From Saccharina japonica (lineage: Eukaryota; Sar; Phaeophyceae; Laminariales; Laminariaceae), in assembly GCA_008828725.1 (NCBI GenBank), contig MEHQ01001746.1:203024-267023 (forward strand): DNA of 64,000 nt. Reading direction: 5' to 3'. Both the position numbers and the translations under genes were made by a program. Below the pieces are notes generated by a model. That model had not been told where the DNA came from and did no database searches. It worked only from the letters and a program-made list of their open reading frames with translations. Position 1 is the first letter of the stretch, and every line of letters begins with the position of its first letter. Of this stretch, positions 45,001-58,386 are shown one piece after another.

Positions 45001-48000
45001 GAAATTCGAAATTCGAAACAATTCTCGGGGTCGCGAGTCGCGACCGCACTTCGTGACGGCAAGCGGCGAGATCGATGTCACGAACAGCTTTCTGTCTGTC
45101 TGTCCTTCGAAGCAATGCTAATGCTGTACAGAAGGGTGTAACTTCACAAGTAGATGGTGAAATGTTACGCTGGCGCACATTTCCCCCGTAAATATATGCC
45201 GTGTTTTCACCACGAGCCGTAAGTGTGGTGCGACTTGCCGCACCTCGAGTTTTTGTTGTGTGTCACACCTTTTTTCGCCGTTTATACAGCAGCAGTAGGC
45301 GAAAAACGAAAAACGGCCTCTGGTAGCCCCCCGAGGGGTCCCCGGGGCCCCTCCGTGGGGGGGGGGGGGGGTCGCCTACGGTTCGTGGTGCGGCCTGCGG
45401 CATTTTATGCTGTGCATTATATCGAGTATATGGTACGCTATTCAAAAGTTGTCCGGCTTTGATTTTCATACTATTCAGAGAAATGGTTGATTTCATAGTT
45501 GAAGAAGAACGACCACTTTTTCAGTATCTGCGTGGCGCGTCCAGCAGTCAGCACTACGTATAAAAAAAAAGAAAAGGGTTCGTATCATGCTGACTACTGT
45601 ATCATAACATGATGTAATATGTACGATATACCTCCTGTGTACACAGTAGTAGACCTATTTGAAACTCGAGCTTATGCCTTATGTCCTTCCAAAGGGAAGA
45701 GTCAGGCCATTGAATATTTGGCACTATAGAGCCACATTTACCGCAACGTCTAAAACTCAGCATATGCCGAAAAAAAAAAAAAAAAAAAAAACAAAGAGAA
45801 AATCATTTTTTTTTAAACGGTGGATCTTTTACGAGGACACCTGACATAATTTCCAGGATTTATTCTTCTTGGCTTTCCCACTTTCAGCAGCACGCGTTCG
45901 TGATGAGGGACTTTTTTGTGTTGTGTGCTCGAGAGTGCACACCAGGCCGAGGCTGATTGAGCACGGTGCAGGTGCTGGCATAGTCAAAGCAAGTGAAGGC
46001 AAACCTTGAGGGCTGCTGGGCCGGGCCCATCACGGAACGAGGTGGCAGCGCTTGGGGCGCAGGGGCCGTCCGGACCCAACACACCATGCGCACGCTCACC
46101 ACCCGTAACCTGGGCGTTGGTGCACGGCATGTCTGTGCGGCAAGCCCAGCGGCTGGCAGCACACGGCCCGGTGTTGAATCCGGAAGCGGGGAGGAGAACC
46201 GCCGTAGCTGTGACGCTCGAGCGCAGACCGATGAACTGGGGTGACGCTCGCCTGTGGCGGGATAACCCTCGCGGTGCAGCACGCCTGCTGTTTTGGTAGC
46301 CTCCTTTGTAGCGGGTCCATGCTCGTACTATGGCATTGTGGCTCGGCGTAGCCTTGGGTGTGGTGGCTGGCTGCCCTGTGCTGCTTTGCTTTTAGTCCTG
46401 TGATGCTTGTGCCCTGCTGTGGTGCTTCGATTGTAGGATAAATTTCTGAGAAACTTCCCACCAAGTAAAACTTATGTACTTGCTCGAAAAAGTGACCAAG
46501 TACATATTTTGAGAAGAGCCAAATATCACGCTGGTCGTTATGTCGAAAATAAGCGCCTATTTTGGCGACGTTTGAAACTCGATATGACCTTTTTTCGGGA
46601 AGAACCATATATAAGCTCCTATTTTGAGTTTCAAATAGCTCTAGTAGTCAGCAGCCAGTGAGTGAGCCGGTCAGCGGTGGCCCAGGTTGTGAGTCATATC
46701 ATATACCAGGTATACATATTTAATAGTTGAGAGTGGTGAGGTGGTGGGGTTCATTGTTGATACTTCTGAAGGCTCATGGTCTCATGGTTGATAAGAGTCG
46801 TTGCCGACACCGTCTGGGTATCATGAATGACATCATAACAGGAACCATTATACCATTATATCATATTATATGTTGTACATGTATACCTCGTATATACACA
46901 GATGTTCTTATTTTTTTTTAATGATCTCATACGATATCGGCGCGCTATTTTATTTTTTTCCGCTTCGCTGCACATGCTGCACACACATCTTTGCCCGCCC
47001 TGCGCCCCCCCATCTCGTCCCATGCCCTTGCCACAGCACAAAAACATTCCTACGAGTACCCTTCCCTGGCTTAACCTTAATGTATCGTCTATCGTCTACC
47101 GTGCTGGCTTGACCGTATCGGCTTGCAGGTGATGGAGGAAGTGAACATGCTGAAAGTGGCGGGGGCACATCCGAACGTCGTGACGATGCAGGCGTTTTTC
47201 GAGGACCAAGACTCGTTCTACATCGTCATGGAGATGTGTCAGGGGGGAGAGCTTTACCACCGCTTGGCCGACAAGGTACATAGGGTAGCTCATTTTTCTC
47301 CTCTCTAACTTCTTTAGTCTTTGCTCTTGTTCTTTTTTTTTGTCTTTTTTGTTTGTTCTTCCTCTCTTCTTTTCCTGTTTTTTTTTTTTTAGCGCTCCAG
47401 TTGCTTGTTTGTAGTTTTTTATTCTCTTTATTTTGTCTCCTTTTTCCTTTTCTTTCGTTTTATTTTTATTTTTTTATTTCTCGTTCAAAAGTATTTACAT
47501 TGTGTATGTTTCGGTTTGATGTTCTCCCTTTTTCTCAAGCAACCTTACGTACGAGTGATCCGATTCTTCGGTTTTACTTGTATTTCTCGTTCTCTTTTTC
47601 CTCTCTTATCCTGTTATTTGTTGTTTTTCCCGCACGGCAACACGACGACGAGCCCGATTCCGATTTCATATGTCCTTTTTTTTTCAACTTTTTTTTTTCG
47701 ATTTTAGCCGGCACGGGTCCAATCCTGATGTGTTTTCTATATGTGCGGATGTATGCGACGTGTTTCGCGTCATAATAACGCCGCCGACGTTTTTCATTGG
47801 CCATCTCGCGTTGATTTTTCGGTTTCGATTCGTTTCGCAGGGGCGTTACTCGGAAGGCCAGGCGGCGCGAATCATGGCGGAGGTGGCAGAGGCGGTAGGC
47901 TTCCTCCATCGTAAAGGAATCGTGCACTTTGACCTGGTACGTGCGCATTCCTTCTATTAATAGTCTACAGTAATTCCATAGCTGGTACTTTGGGTGTCGA

Positions 48001-48803
48001 AAGTTCAAAGCCCTTCGAGTGTAGGTGCGAATGTATCGATTACCGATTCCACTTATTATTTTGAAGACCACGTTTTAGTTCGCCGTCGAAGTGTAGATTG
48101 ACCCAGTTCAGTCACTTTTTCAGATCTAAGCGCGCCGCAAAAATAGGCAAGGCTGCTTGAGGGGCAAAATGTGCTGTAGTAGTACTGTCAATACCACTAC
48201 TATATATGCCCCTAATGTAACGATCGTTTGTATGAATTATTACTATGCAAATGCTCCTTATATTTTGGGACAGATGGCCCCCGAAATAGCGACCTACACA
48301 ATGATAACGCGTACCTAAGCAATTATACCGTGTACGTCGCTACTTACTGTCAGTCGTCTCCAATCAGCATGCGCCCAGGAGTGCAGGCAGATCATCTTTC
48401 GCCCGTGCCTTACGACGCCTTGAATTGCAACCAGTGTGACTCGGACACCAATCCTTGTCATCTTATCATCCACCCCCCAACGACGCAGTGTGGTAGTAAC
48501 TACTATGTAACCGTCACCTTTTTCAGCGTCAATTGTTTCCTCTGCACTCCCCAATAGAGTTGATACATAGCAGCGCTGGGGCATTGCTGCTTCTGAAGCG
48601 ATTCTTTTGGCCAACTTATTCTCCTCTTGTACGTGTGTATATACTAATCGTATTGTTTCCCTTTTCGTTTCCCCTTGTGCCGGCCTCTCGCTTTCCTCCC
48701 CCCCCCCCCACATCCCATCCCTACCGCACTGGTGTCGCTGACATTGTCGGTTCCCTTTGCCGCCATTGGTGCGCGGTGGTGGCTCTTGTGTCGCCGGATT
48801 ACA

Positions 48804-48850
<47 letters not shown>

Positions 48851-51646
48851 TCGACAACAGAAACCCGAGAACATCATGCTAGGTGAGAGGCGGGAGGAGG
48901 AGTGGGAGAGAGACATTCCTTCGGGGGATATATGCTATGTAGTGTTTTGGTGGTATCATGTGTGGGTGATTCGTTTTTGTCCTGATTGTTGGCTTGATGG
49001 TGTTTGTGATGATGATATCGGTGTTGGTTTTGGTGAGGGGGTGACGACGTATAGAGGTGTGTCGACGGCTTTGCGGTTGTTATTTTTTCGTGCATCGTTT
49101 ATGTTTAGTCTATCGATAGTGGATTCTTCTGGTAACGTTGCTCTCGTACCGTGTATATTGTCGGGGCCTGGAGGTTTCCTGTACAACATTTCTATTAACG
49201 GCATGTAAGTAAGGTGGTCGGTTTGGTTTTGCTGGTGGTTTGGTCGCGTCATGCCGAGGCATACAATCTCACCCTTCCTCCTCCACGGCTGTTGTTCCTG
49301 TCTTGCTCCCTTTTTTTTGTTGCTTCATTTTTTTTTTTTTATGTCCAGCTGTGGGCGATGACGATTGCGTCCCCGAGGTGCGCCTTGCGGACTTCGGGTC
49401 GGCCTTCATGCAGCACCGACAGATCTGCACCGCCAGAGACTACACCGTCGCGTACAGGTGACATACTTTGATGTTGGTGTATGATACGCTATGATGTGTC
49501 TGACACGCTATGATGTTAATGTATGACAGGCTATGATGTTATGTATGAGGAGGGATGGACGTTTGCAGACGCGCTTTCGTTGGCTTGTCTCGGGAGCTGT
49601 CCTACAACAACTGGTTTTAAGTTTTGCGCACACCCAACCTGTTTTCGATTTTGCAGCCAGATTGCTATAATGTGTTTCCGCGTCTTGCGGTTGTATACCA
49701 GTACCATGCACGATGAGTTTCGACCAATTTTTTCGGACCACAAGGTCGACGAGTCTTTGAATTTCGATAAATAGATACTTGGAAGTATACCTGGTACTAT
49801 TACGGGGGGCCATAGTAAACCCTAGTAAATAGGACCTACGATAGACACGAAAACCTATGCGTATATTTTCCTGTTTTTTCCAACAATTTTTGGTCCGATT
49901 TACTTCGTAGCGGTATGGTCCGTAGTAATACATATATCGCACCGCCTCTTACCTCTCCCCTTCCACCGCGTCTCGTTTGTTGGTTTCGTTCCAGTGCCCC
50001 CGAGGTACTGACTCGCCAGGCTGTGGACGAAAAGGTGGACATGTGGGCTTTGGGGGTGGTGATGTGGGTGGTCCTCACCGGGAGGCACCCTTTTGACGCC
50101 AACGTTAACCTCTCCGAGGAAGAGGTGGCGCGCAGGCTCGCCGAGCAAGAACCGGACCTCAGGGTGAGGAGGATTCATATGTTGCTGCTTTTCTACTCCA
50201 GGCACACGGGGGGGGGGGTGTACTTATGCCGTGCACGGCCGTAGTCATATGACCATAGACCCTCGCATCCCTACAATGCCGGGACGGAGCACGTTGGGTT
50301 TTCACCAGCCAGGCAGACATTGCTTGCACCAAGCGCGAAGCGCCGTGAGGTATTGGGCGAGTCGCATGGAGGGTGAGCTGCGCCCTGCTAAAAACCGCCT
50401 CCGAGGCGGACTTGCATATGGACGACAGCTTCAATAAGTTAATTTAATTTCTGGTGTGGCCACTTCCGGAGACAGCAACGGGTTTCACTATGTAACCGCC
50501 TCGTGGATACCTTACCATATTAACACTATGTGATACGACCATTCCCCTTGTGCGGAGCCAAGGTTCTCCACCCCGCACAAATGATCTACTCGACCGCCAG
50601 CTTTAGTGACCGCCAAAAAAAAAATAAATAAAAACGGCACCCTGGTTGTCTAGCTCACGCAGCGAGTGGCGTGTTTTACAGCGTCGTTGCCAACCGACGC
50701 CAACCCGGGGGGGCACACGGGAGGGGTTAAGTTGCGATGCTGGAAAAAAACGAAAACACCACGGCTGATTTGAGTATTTTGTAGAATTGTTGGCTACCAT
50801 ACCAACACCATACCAATAGCATTGCTGTAGTAGTGTTTATATGTAGCATGCCTTGCTATCACACCAACGCCATACCAACATTATTGTTTGTGGCATGTTG
50901 GTACTTACGTGGCTCAGGTGGTATGATACGTACATGTCATATATACCAGGGCTTTGCCGTTTTTTTTGTAACTTTTTTGTAATTTTTGATGGCTTGTGTA
51001 TAGTTTTTTTCTTCTCGCGAAAAACAATGTCATACTGCGCCTTTATCGCTTCGCCTACTATTCGCCGACACGCATGCTTCTCGGGGGCGTTCCCGTGCTT
51101 CCAAATACAATGGCGCGTATGCTGCAAATAGGCGACAACGATTTTGACCCCCTCCTCCCTCCTCTCGATGGCAACCGTCCTTGCTCTTGTGTATCTCTCC
51201 CCCCCCACCCCTCCGTCAAGCAGTCCCCAGGCATCCGCCACGTCTCTCCCGAGGGCAAGGACCTCGTGCGCCGCCTCCTCGCCAAGGACCCCGAAGACAG
51301 ACCCTCCGCACACCAGATGCTCTCCCACCCCTGGCTCCGCGCCGTCATGACACGAGCCAAGGTTTCCTCGCGAGACCCCAAGAAGCAGCAGCAGCAGCAG
51401 CAGCTGAAGCAGCAGCGCAGGCGTCAGCGCATGGTGGAGGCTGCGTGTGCCGGGTCTCCGGTGTCGCCGGCTCCGCGTGTTGGCGTTGAGGGAGGGGAGC
51501 AGGCTAGGGTTTCGTCGCCGAGGAGGCGCCGGCAGGCCGTCGGGACGGGGCAGCTGGAGGAGGGGGCTGGGGTGGGGGCGTCGGTGGCTGCGGCGACGGT
51601 GGCGGCGGTGGCTAGCGTTACCGGAGGGGACCACCTGTCGGCTTGA
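42097..51646 (+). CDS. Ser/Thr protein kinase, CAMK/DAPK-like (unit 2)
   Basis: Second copy, with exons 42097-42351, 47129-47275, 47841-47936, 48861-48882, 49349-49457, 49995-50163, 51224-51646. Exon lengths, phases and splice sites all match unit 1. The predicted protein differs at one residue (Val to Ala in the C-terminal tail, in the segment VEA-x-CAGS), and one silent GCG/GCT change lies nearby; all catalytic motifs are unchanged. Intron 1 is enlarged by the 989-bp transposon-like insertion at 45653-46641. Homopolymers and a CTG run before exon 4 vary in length while exons do not. Both genes appear intact, so this is either a recent duplicate or a second allele. Confidence 0.88.
45653..46641. 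mobile_element. 989-bp TIR insertion in kinase intron 1 (unit 2 only)
   Basis: The insertion is flanked by TAGTAG at 45647-45652 and 46642-46647. Its ends are inverted: CTATTTGAAACTC near the left edge, and the same 13 bases on the minus strand near the right edge. A second GTTTGAAACTCG motif lies inside near 46570. Unit 1 has the uninterrupted site. Its longest frames have no transposase-like motif, so it looks non-autonomous. Because the empty site exists in the other unit, insertion happened after the copies separated, or on one haplotype only. Confidence 0.8.
49798..49930. mobile_element. MITE M1 in kinase intron 5 (unit 2)
   Basis: Duplicate of the copy at 16470-16602 with one or two substitutions. 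Confidence 0.65.
50208..50433. repeat. Dispersed repeat R1 (kinase intron 6, unit 2)
   Basis: Duplicate of 16880-17105 with a few substitutions. Confidence 0.75.
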
Positions 51647-51649
51647 TTG

Positions 51650-52120
51650 GCTCGATTGGTCTGCTTGATCGGTGGGCTTGGTTGGGTTGACGGATGGGCT
51701 TGACATTTTGATGATTGCTGGTTGTGTTGGCTTGGATGAAGAGGCTATGACGGAAGCTTTTGATTGGTCTGCTTGATTTATCTGGTTGGTTTATCTGCTC
51801 TATTGAGTTGCTTGATTTTGTTGAGGCATTTGACTGACTTTGATTTGATGATAGCTTTGGTTGGCTTGATTGAGGCCGGCGGCTTTTGATTGCCGTGGTT
51901 CGCTTGGTCTGCTTGATTGGCTGGACGGCGACTTGACTTGATGACGGTTTTTGTGTGATGATTTTGATGGCTGCGTGATCGGCATGAGGGCGGCTTTTGG
52001 TACACGCTTAGCCTGATTCGTCTCTGCTTGACTGGCGTGAACGAATCGGGCTGCTTGACGGGATTTTGATTCGCTTAAGCAGCCTGGCCTGATTGGTCTG
52101 ATTCGCTTTTGATCGAGACT
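51650..52120. repeat. TTGATTGG-type degenerate minisatellite (unit 2)
   Basis: Duplicate of 18320-18790 with scattered substitutions. Confidence 0.6.
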
Positions 52121-53129
52121 CGGGTCGTCGCGATATGAGGCAGGATCGACTTCTGCCATGATAAATGGAACATAATGATACGGGCGGAAAGGGGTGCTAC
52201 CCCTATACTGTAGTGGTATATACATGCTGTACAAAACAACGGAAGTTGGGCAGTGTATGTCGCGAGGGTGATGTCTGCGGGAATTTGCCCGGAAGAAAAA
52301 CAGGAGGGGCGGGTAGAGACAGACGGGGGTGATGATGATGCATGCGATCATCCATCCGACCAGATACTTACTTCTTCCTGGCTTTTACTTGGCGTGCGGA
52401 AGCCTGCTTGTAGTTTTTTTTTTTTTTTTTTCTTCTCTTGGTGTTTTTGTTTTGGTGTTTTGTTTTGTGCCGACTGACGTGGTGTTTGTCGCACCGCGTC
52501 GAAGTCGGTGTGAATTGCAGGCATTTCGTACGGGGTGGGCTTTTGTAGGGAGCAGGGCGTCCCGACGCGGCGGCGTGTAGCTTTTGCTGCGTCGCCGCTC
52601 GCCCCGCCTTTGGTGTGGCGTGGCGTATGCCATATAGCGAAAGGGTTGTGTTTTAAGCGACAGGGGTTATTTTTTTGCCGTCCTCGTCCTGAAGGAGATC
52701 GCCATGTAAGGGATACTTCCCGCGCTTTCGCTCTCTTCTCTCTTTTGTCTAGGCGAGACACTGTTCAGTTAATCCTCGCAAAAAAATGAGACGCTCTTGT
52801 GGTGTAATGCGAGGGGAGGGGTGTCTATTTCGTTAGGCCGACGACGATCACCCCTACTGCATCACCGCCAAAATGTACATTGTTTTCTAGAGCAGGTTTT
52901 CCAGAGCCGGGGTAGGCGTATGCGTTGAGGCACAAAAGGCACGGCCACAGAGGCGGGTCGTTCAGACCAGCATCGTTCCAAATCAGAAGTAGGGAGGATA
53001 TGATCAGGCCCGGTGGCTTCATAAGTCTGCCATTTGCAGCGCCACCGTCGAGAGCTGGGGGAGGCGGGGGGGGGGGGGGGTGCGTGCTTTCTCATGGACA
53101 AGGACGCTTTGCGATCCGAAGAGTATTCT

Positions 53130-53250
53130 TGAAATGCTCTTGACCGACGAACGAGTGGTGTTTGCTGTTTTCACCTCCCCCCCCCGCACTCACTCGTTGC
53201 TGTCTATCTGGTTTTGCCCCGGTGGGCATGTGTCGGGTAGTGATTGTACA
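53130..53250. other. Non-homologous block, unit 2 version
   Basis: 121 bp replacing the 172 bp found at 19805-19976. It contains a C run and CACTCACTCG. No gene seen. Confidence 0.7.
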
Positions 53251-54014
53251 GCATGATAACACATAGATAATGGGAGGGGTAGATGATTGGATGGAGGGAT
53301 GGGGTAGATGCTTGCATGGAGGGATGGACAGTAGGCGGGTGGGTGGGTGGGTGGGTTGAGCGGGGGTGGATGGTTGGGTCTGTCCTTGAGCCGCTTATAG
53401 ATGTAGTGCTGCTGGCGTCAAGAGCCGGTGGGCAGGTTGAGGCGCTGGCGAGTTAGGGGAGGGGAGAGCCTGGCTGTCGGGCGAGAACCGCTAGAGGCGG
53501 GTCTGCCTTGTGTTTGGTGAGGAACACCCAAGCCAAGCCATGTTACCCCGAACGAACATGGAGCGTTCATCGTAGGCCGCCGTGAGTTGCGGTGGCGTGT
53601 GTGCGCTTCACGGACAGCTTTCGTAAGTAGTACGTAAGTAGTAGTGTTGAATGTATACTAGTGTTTTTTTTTTTTTTACCGTGCGGTCTTGTCTCGTTGG
53701 TTTGCTTTGCGTAAAAGTGTTGTTTGTATCATCGAATCGGCTTGTGTAGTCAGTACGTTGCAGTTTTTTTTGCTCCTTACGTATGTATACGTCCCCAAAT
53801 GTACAATGAGAGAGGGGGGACAAAAGGAAAGATGCAGACAGACGCGCGATGAGAGCGAACCGAACGAAGCTACTTCGCGTGGTGGGGGAGGGTCTAGGCA
53901 GGGGAGAGGTTGTGTGCTGTGCAACAGTCAAGTCTTGTACAGGGTATATTAGCTGCTGCGTCACGCTCATCGTGCGTAGATATGGCTTTTCTTGCATGCG
54001 TGCACCGTTCGCGC

Positions 54015-54093
54015 ATGAGCATGCATGCCAAAAACACATATTATGGTATAAAGCATGAGCATGCATGCCAAAAACACATATTATGGTATAAAT
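54015..54093. repeat. Two tandem 40-bp repeats (unit 2)
   Basis: Same tandem pair as 20741-20819; here the two repeats are identical at the base that differs in unit 1. Confidence 0.9.
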
Positions 54094-54203
54094 ACATGTC
54101 GTATACATTGCATCTATCTGATGAATGCCATTTATAGAGGGCAGCGGTGGGCCTGACATGCCAGACGCGCTGCTACATGTTGGCCCGACCGATAGTCTAC
54201 AGT

Positions 54204-54369
54204 AGGCTGTGACGCGGTCTCGACGGGTGTGACGGGGCGGATGACGGCTGTAACGTGGTAGTTGACGTCTGTCATCCAATAGTTGATGCCTGTGACCGGT
54301 AGTCGACTTTTGTGACGCGTTAGTTGACGCAGGTGACGGAGTAGTTGACGCAGGTGACGCGGGGTGTAG
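54204..54369. repeat. TAGTTGACGYnnGTGACG minisatellite (unit 2)
   Basis: Duplicate of 20930-21095. Confidence 0.75.
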
Positions 54370-55819
54370 TAGTAGTTCTCGTGATGAGTGACGATGATGG
54401 TGATGCCTGGACTGAGCAGGCTGAATTTGTTCGCCCGGGTCGTCGACAGTCTGCATTCGTAGGCGATGAACGGACTCCCGACATTTCTTTGGTGCTGTGA
54501 CACTTGGACTTGCTTGATTTCATTGATTGATTACTTGACAACAACGAACGGGTGATGGATGATGAGTGATATGAATAGTGGTCTCTATATAGGCAGGGTA
54601 GGGTGTGTGCTTGATTAATTGGTTGATTGATTCTGGTTTCGTTGGTTAATTCGTTGATTGATTGATTGCAGTTTGGGGCTGCCATTTTTTAATTTATTAT
54701 TACGATGGCACGGAAAAATGAACAAAAAATATGGTGTGCTTAATGATGATTGCAGGGTCCGCCCTTTTATTATGCATGCCGTTTTACCGACTATCTCGGT
54801 CCGCTTGTCGTTGATAGGATATACCTGGTATACCTGAGGTGTACTTTGCTGTATACTGAGAGAAGTTTGTGGCACGCAGTTTTCTGACTGGTGAAAAAAA
54901 ATAGTATTTTATAGCGGGCAAAAGCCGGAGCTTGCGAGTTTTCTTGGATAAGCCGATATGGATGTGCGGTGTCTTAAGTTGTAGAGGTACGGATTACGCT
55001 ACACTCCTCCTCTCTTGATGTGTATTGAATGGTAATAGTAATGTATTCCACATATTTTGTGATGGTCTTCTTACGATTGTCTTGAAAAAATACGGCTGTC
55101 CCCGTGCCCCAGTCGTTTCAACGCCTTCGGGACCCCCCGGGAGAGGAGAGGGCGACCGAAACAAACAGCGACCGCTTTGTTTGGTGTCACACCAACCTTT
55201 TACATACGAGAAGCAACGATGAGCGAGCGCCCAGCGTTACGGACAACCACTTTCTATCACCCCCCGATCGCGCCAAAGTGACGTATTACTGTAAAGTTTA
55301 ACTTTTTCCCACCAATTTCTCCGACCATTATTATTGCTGTAAATTGTCATAAATTTTGTCACTTTTCCCCGCCGATTTCCCCCTCTCTAAAGCCCCAAAA
55401 GCACAAGGCCGAGAAGAGTTTGGTTGGACGGTTGGACGAGCGAGAGTTTTGGCATGTTATACACCACCACCGATCGATCGATACAAAAATGGCCTCGAAG
55501 CGGGTTGTGTACGTACTCAAATTGTGTGGCTCAACACACTACGTTTGCGCCCAAGAGCGCGGGGTTTGACCCAGGCAGTGGCGTCTGCGTAGTACTGGTG
55601 TAGCTGTCTGTCGGTACTCCTGGCCGTACGGGGGCAACGTCCCGGGATGATCGTAAAACGCATGGCAACGTGCGTTTTGAGCAGCGCCATCCCTGGCAGG
55701 TAAACTTGTACAGTAGGTGGGAGTTGTCAGAAGACAAGACAGATCGACGTACCACAACATTATTTTTGAGCAGCTTCATCCCTGGCAGGTAGGTGCGTGT
55801 TGTAAGAAAGCAAGACAGA

Positions 55820-55951
55820 TATTACGGGGGACCCTACGTAGTGAATAGAACCTACGGTGTATACAAAAACCTACCTGGTATATATTTATTTACCTATTTT
55901 TACTAACAATATTTGGTCCTATTTACTGTCTATATGGTCCTCCGTCATATA
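55820..55951. mobile_element. MITE M1 (unit 2, intergenic)
   Basis: Duplicate of the copy at 22549-22680. Confidence 0.65.
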
Positions 55952-56891
55952 GTCGGCTGACGGACAATAAAATAATTTGACTTCTACAGTAGAGACCCCA
56001 GAAAACTGGGGAACACCTCTCTCTATCTTTAGCGAGCAATGCCACCTTATTATAGGGGTACGAGTGGCTTCTTTTCTGAGCTCCTTCTCACAAGAACTCA
56101 ATATGTATATATCTCTCGCCCGAAACATAACTCCGAACAACGTTTTTGTTCGGGAAGACCTGATCAAGATTTGTATGCGCTCGTTCTAAGACCAATAATA
56201 CCTGGTACCTGGTACACACCAAGTAAACATGTCATACTATATAATAACATAATAACCGGTAGTTGGTCACTAGAGGACGCATGCTACGGTCGGTGATAAA
56301 TAAGTTATTGCCTCAGAAGGGCAAAACGTTGCAACCCCTACGTACGGTGGGATGACCCTATAACCCAAGCTTCTTCTGTTGTTGTGAATAATATGTCGAT
56401 CGGAAGGCAAATTATACAATACTAATAATAATATGTCGATCGGGTGTGTGCGTAATAAGATGTGTGCAACCGGTGATACATGGCCGAGACACCAGCGTTC
56501 GCTGACTACGGTTGACTGGGTTCGCCTTACTAATTAGAAGAAGAGTGCTACTGTGTATGTAGTAGTTGTTCTCTTCTACAAAAAAGTCTTGCTGTTCGTC
56601 AGTTTGGCAATCTAGATCGAGCACACATTATTGTATACGCCATGTTCCACCATCAATATATAATCATCACCCCTTACACTTGGCCGCCACACCACCATCA
56701 CGTACGTACGTACGTAGTAGGTGTTCACCATCAATTTAATCAGCATCGCCATCATCACCCTCGGCGTCATCATCAGCAGCAGCATCACAACTGTCTGTTT
56801 TTCGAAAATAAACTACCAGTTAAAACAGTTTGCGTTCCCGAGCATTCTTCTCGCCGCCTTGCCCTATGAGCCAGGCAACATCACACCCCAA

Positions 56892-57350
56892 AACAGCCGA
56901 TTTTCCTAATTGAGAATTGCCTTTCCGATGAGAATGAAAATCGAAAATAGTGTTTTTTAATAGTAAGAAGATGTACTTCCCTCACAGACATTTTTTTCAC
57001 TGTAAACTATTATTGTCAGTTGAGACACCCGTCGATGACAAAAAAAAACAAAAGAAATCGGCATCGGCATTCTCAAGATATCGAAGATCTCAGAAAATCT
57101 GGATTTATTTATGGGCGAGGTACCTCGCTCATAAATGCAAATTCCCTTAAATCCTTGGGTTTTCGAGCCTGTCAAGGTTGATTTCATTTTTTTTTTTTCG
57201 TGGATCGATACCTCCTACCACCGAGGAACATATTTTCTAGGTCAAATTTTGATCGTGAGCGAAATACAACCCTCAAAACAATAACAAAGTACTAAAATCG
57301 ATTTTCATTCTCATCGGAAAGGCAATTCTCAATTAGGAAAATCGGCTGTT
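56892..57350. mobile_element. 459-bp element with about 48-bp TIRs (unit 2)
   Basis: Same element, and its left terminus reads AACAGCCG, which pairs fully with the right end. CCAA flanks at 56888-56891 and 57351-57354. Confidence 0.8.
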
Positions 57351-58071
57351 CCAAGGTCAATTCGGAGGGCTCAGGTCCGGGTGAGATGAGATCGGCGTGG
57401 GGTTATAGGGTGCCAAGCGCGAGTAGGGTCGGCGCCGACTGCAGCAACGGAAAAAACCCCGTTTGTTTATACATGTGCAGGGGATGTTCCCAGAAGTTTC
57501 CCGTTACGGAGTTGATAACTCTACTGCCACTGCCACTGACTCATTTGACTCTCCCACGCCGGACCTGCTGTGGAAAAGATACTGACCGAAGGAACACATA
57601 GCGCGAGACGCATGCTACGATAGAGGTGCACCATGTTTTTTCTGAGCTCCTCAATTAAGGAGCGTCATACCTCACCGAAAAAACTGATTTTGGAGGAAAA
57701 TTAAAGTGCTGACAGATGAGAAATATCATGACCGAAGTATAATCTGAAACATTATTCGTCACAAAAATGAAATTCCGACGAATTTGGGTTAAGGAGCCCG
57801 ATCGTTCAGAAAACGATTCAGCCAAAAAGTGATACCTCTACCGTAGCACGCGTCGCGAGCAGGGTCGGCGCCGACTGCAACGGAAAAACCCCGTGTATAT
57901 ATATATATATGGGGAATGTTCCCAGAAGTTTCCCGTTATCGTACTCGTGAGGAGTTGATAATTCTGCTGCCACCAACTAATTTGACGCCGGACCTGCTGT
58001 GAATCAAGAGAATCCCCGAAGGGACACATAATGCCCCCCCACAGCAGTATAATGGTGCAAGAAAATTTCAG

Positions 58072-58386
58072 CCTATCTTCCCCTTCGAAGACAACAACTG
58101 TTGTATTGCTATTATACAGTATACAGCAGTATACAGCAGAAAACACCGCAAGCCTGTGAGAACGCCGCCTTCATCGGTGTGAGCCAAAAAAAAAAACAAA
58201 CTCGCAGTTATCCGAAATTTCTTGGCTGCCTATCTTCCCCTTCGAAGACAACAACTGTTGTATTGCTATTATACAGTATACAGCAGTATACAGCAGAAAA
58301 CACCGCAAGTCTGTGAGAACGCCGCCTTCATCGGTGTGAGCCAAAAAAAAAAAAAACTCTCAGTTATCCGAAATTTCTTGGCTCCG
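58072..58386. repeat. Tandem duplication, 157-bp period, two copies (unit 2)
   Basis: Duplicate of 24797-25110 with the same period. Confidence 0.9.
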
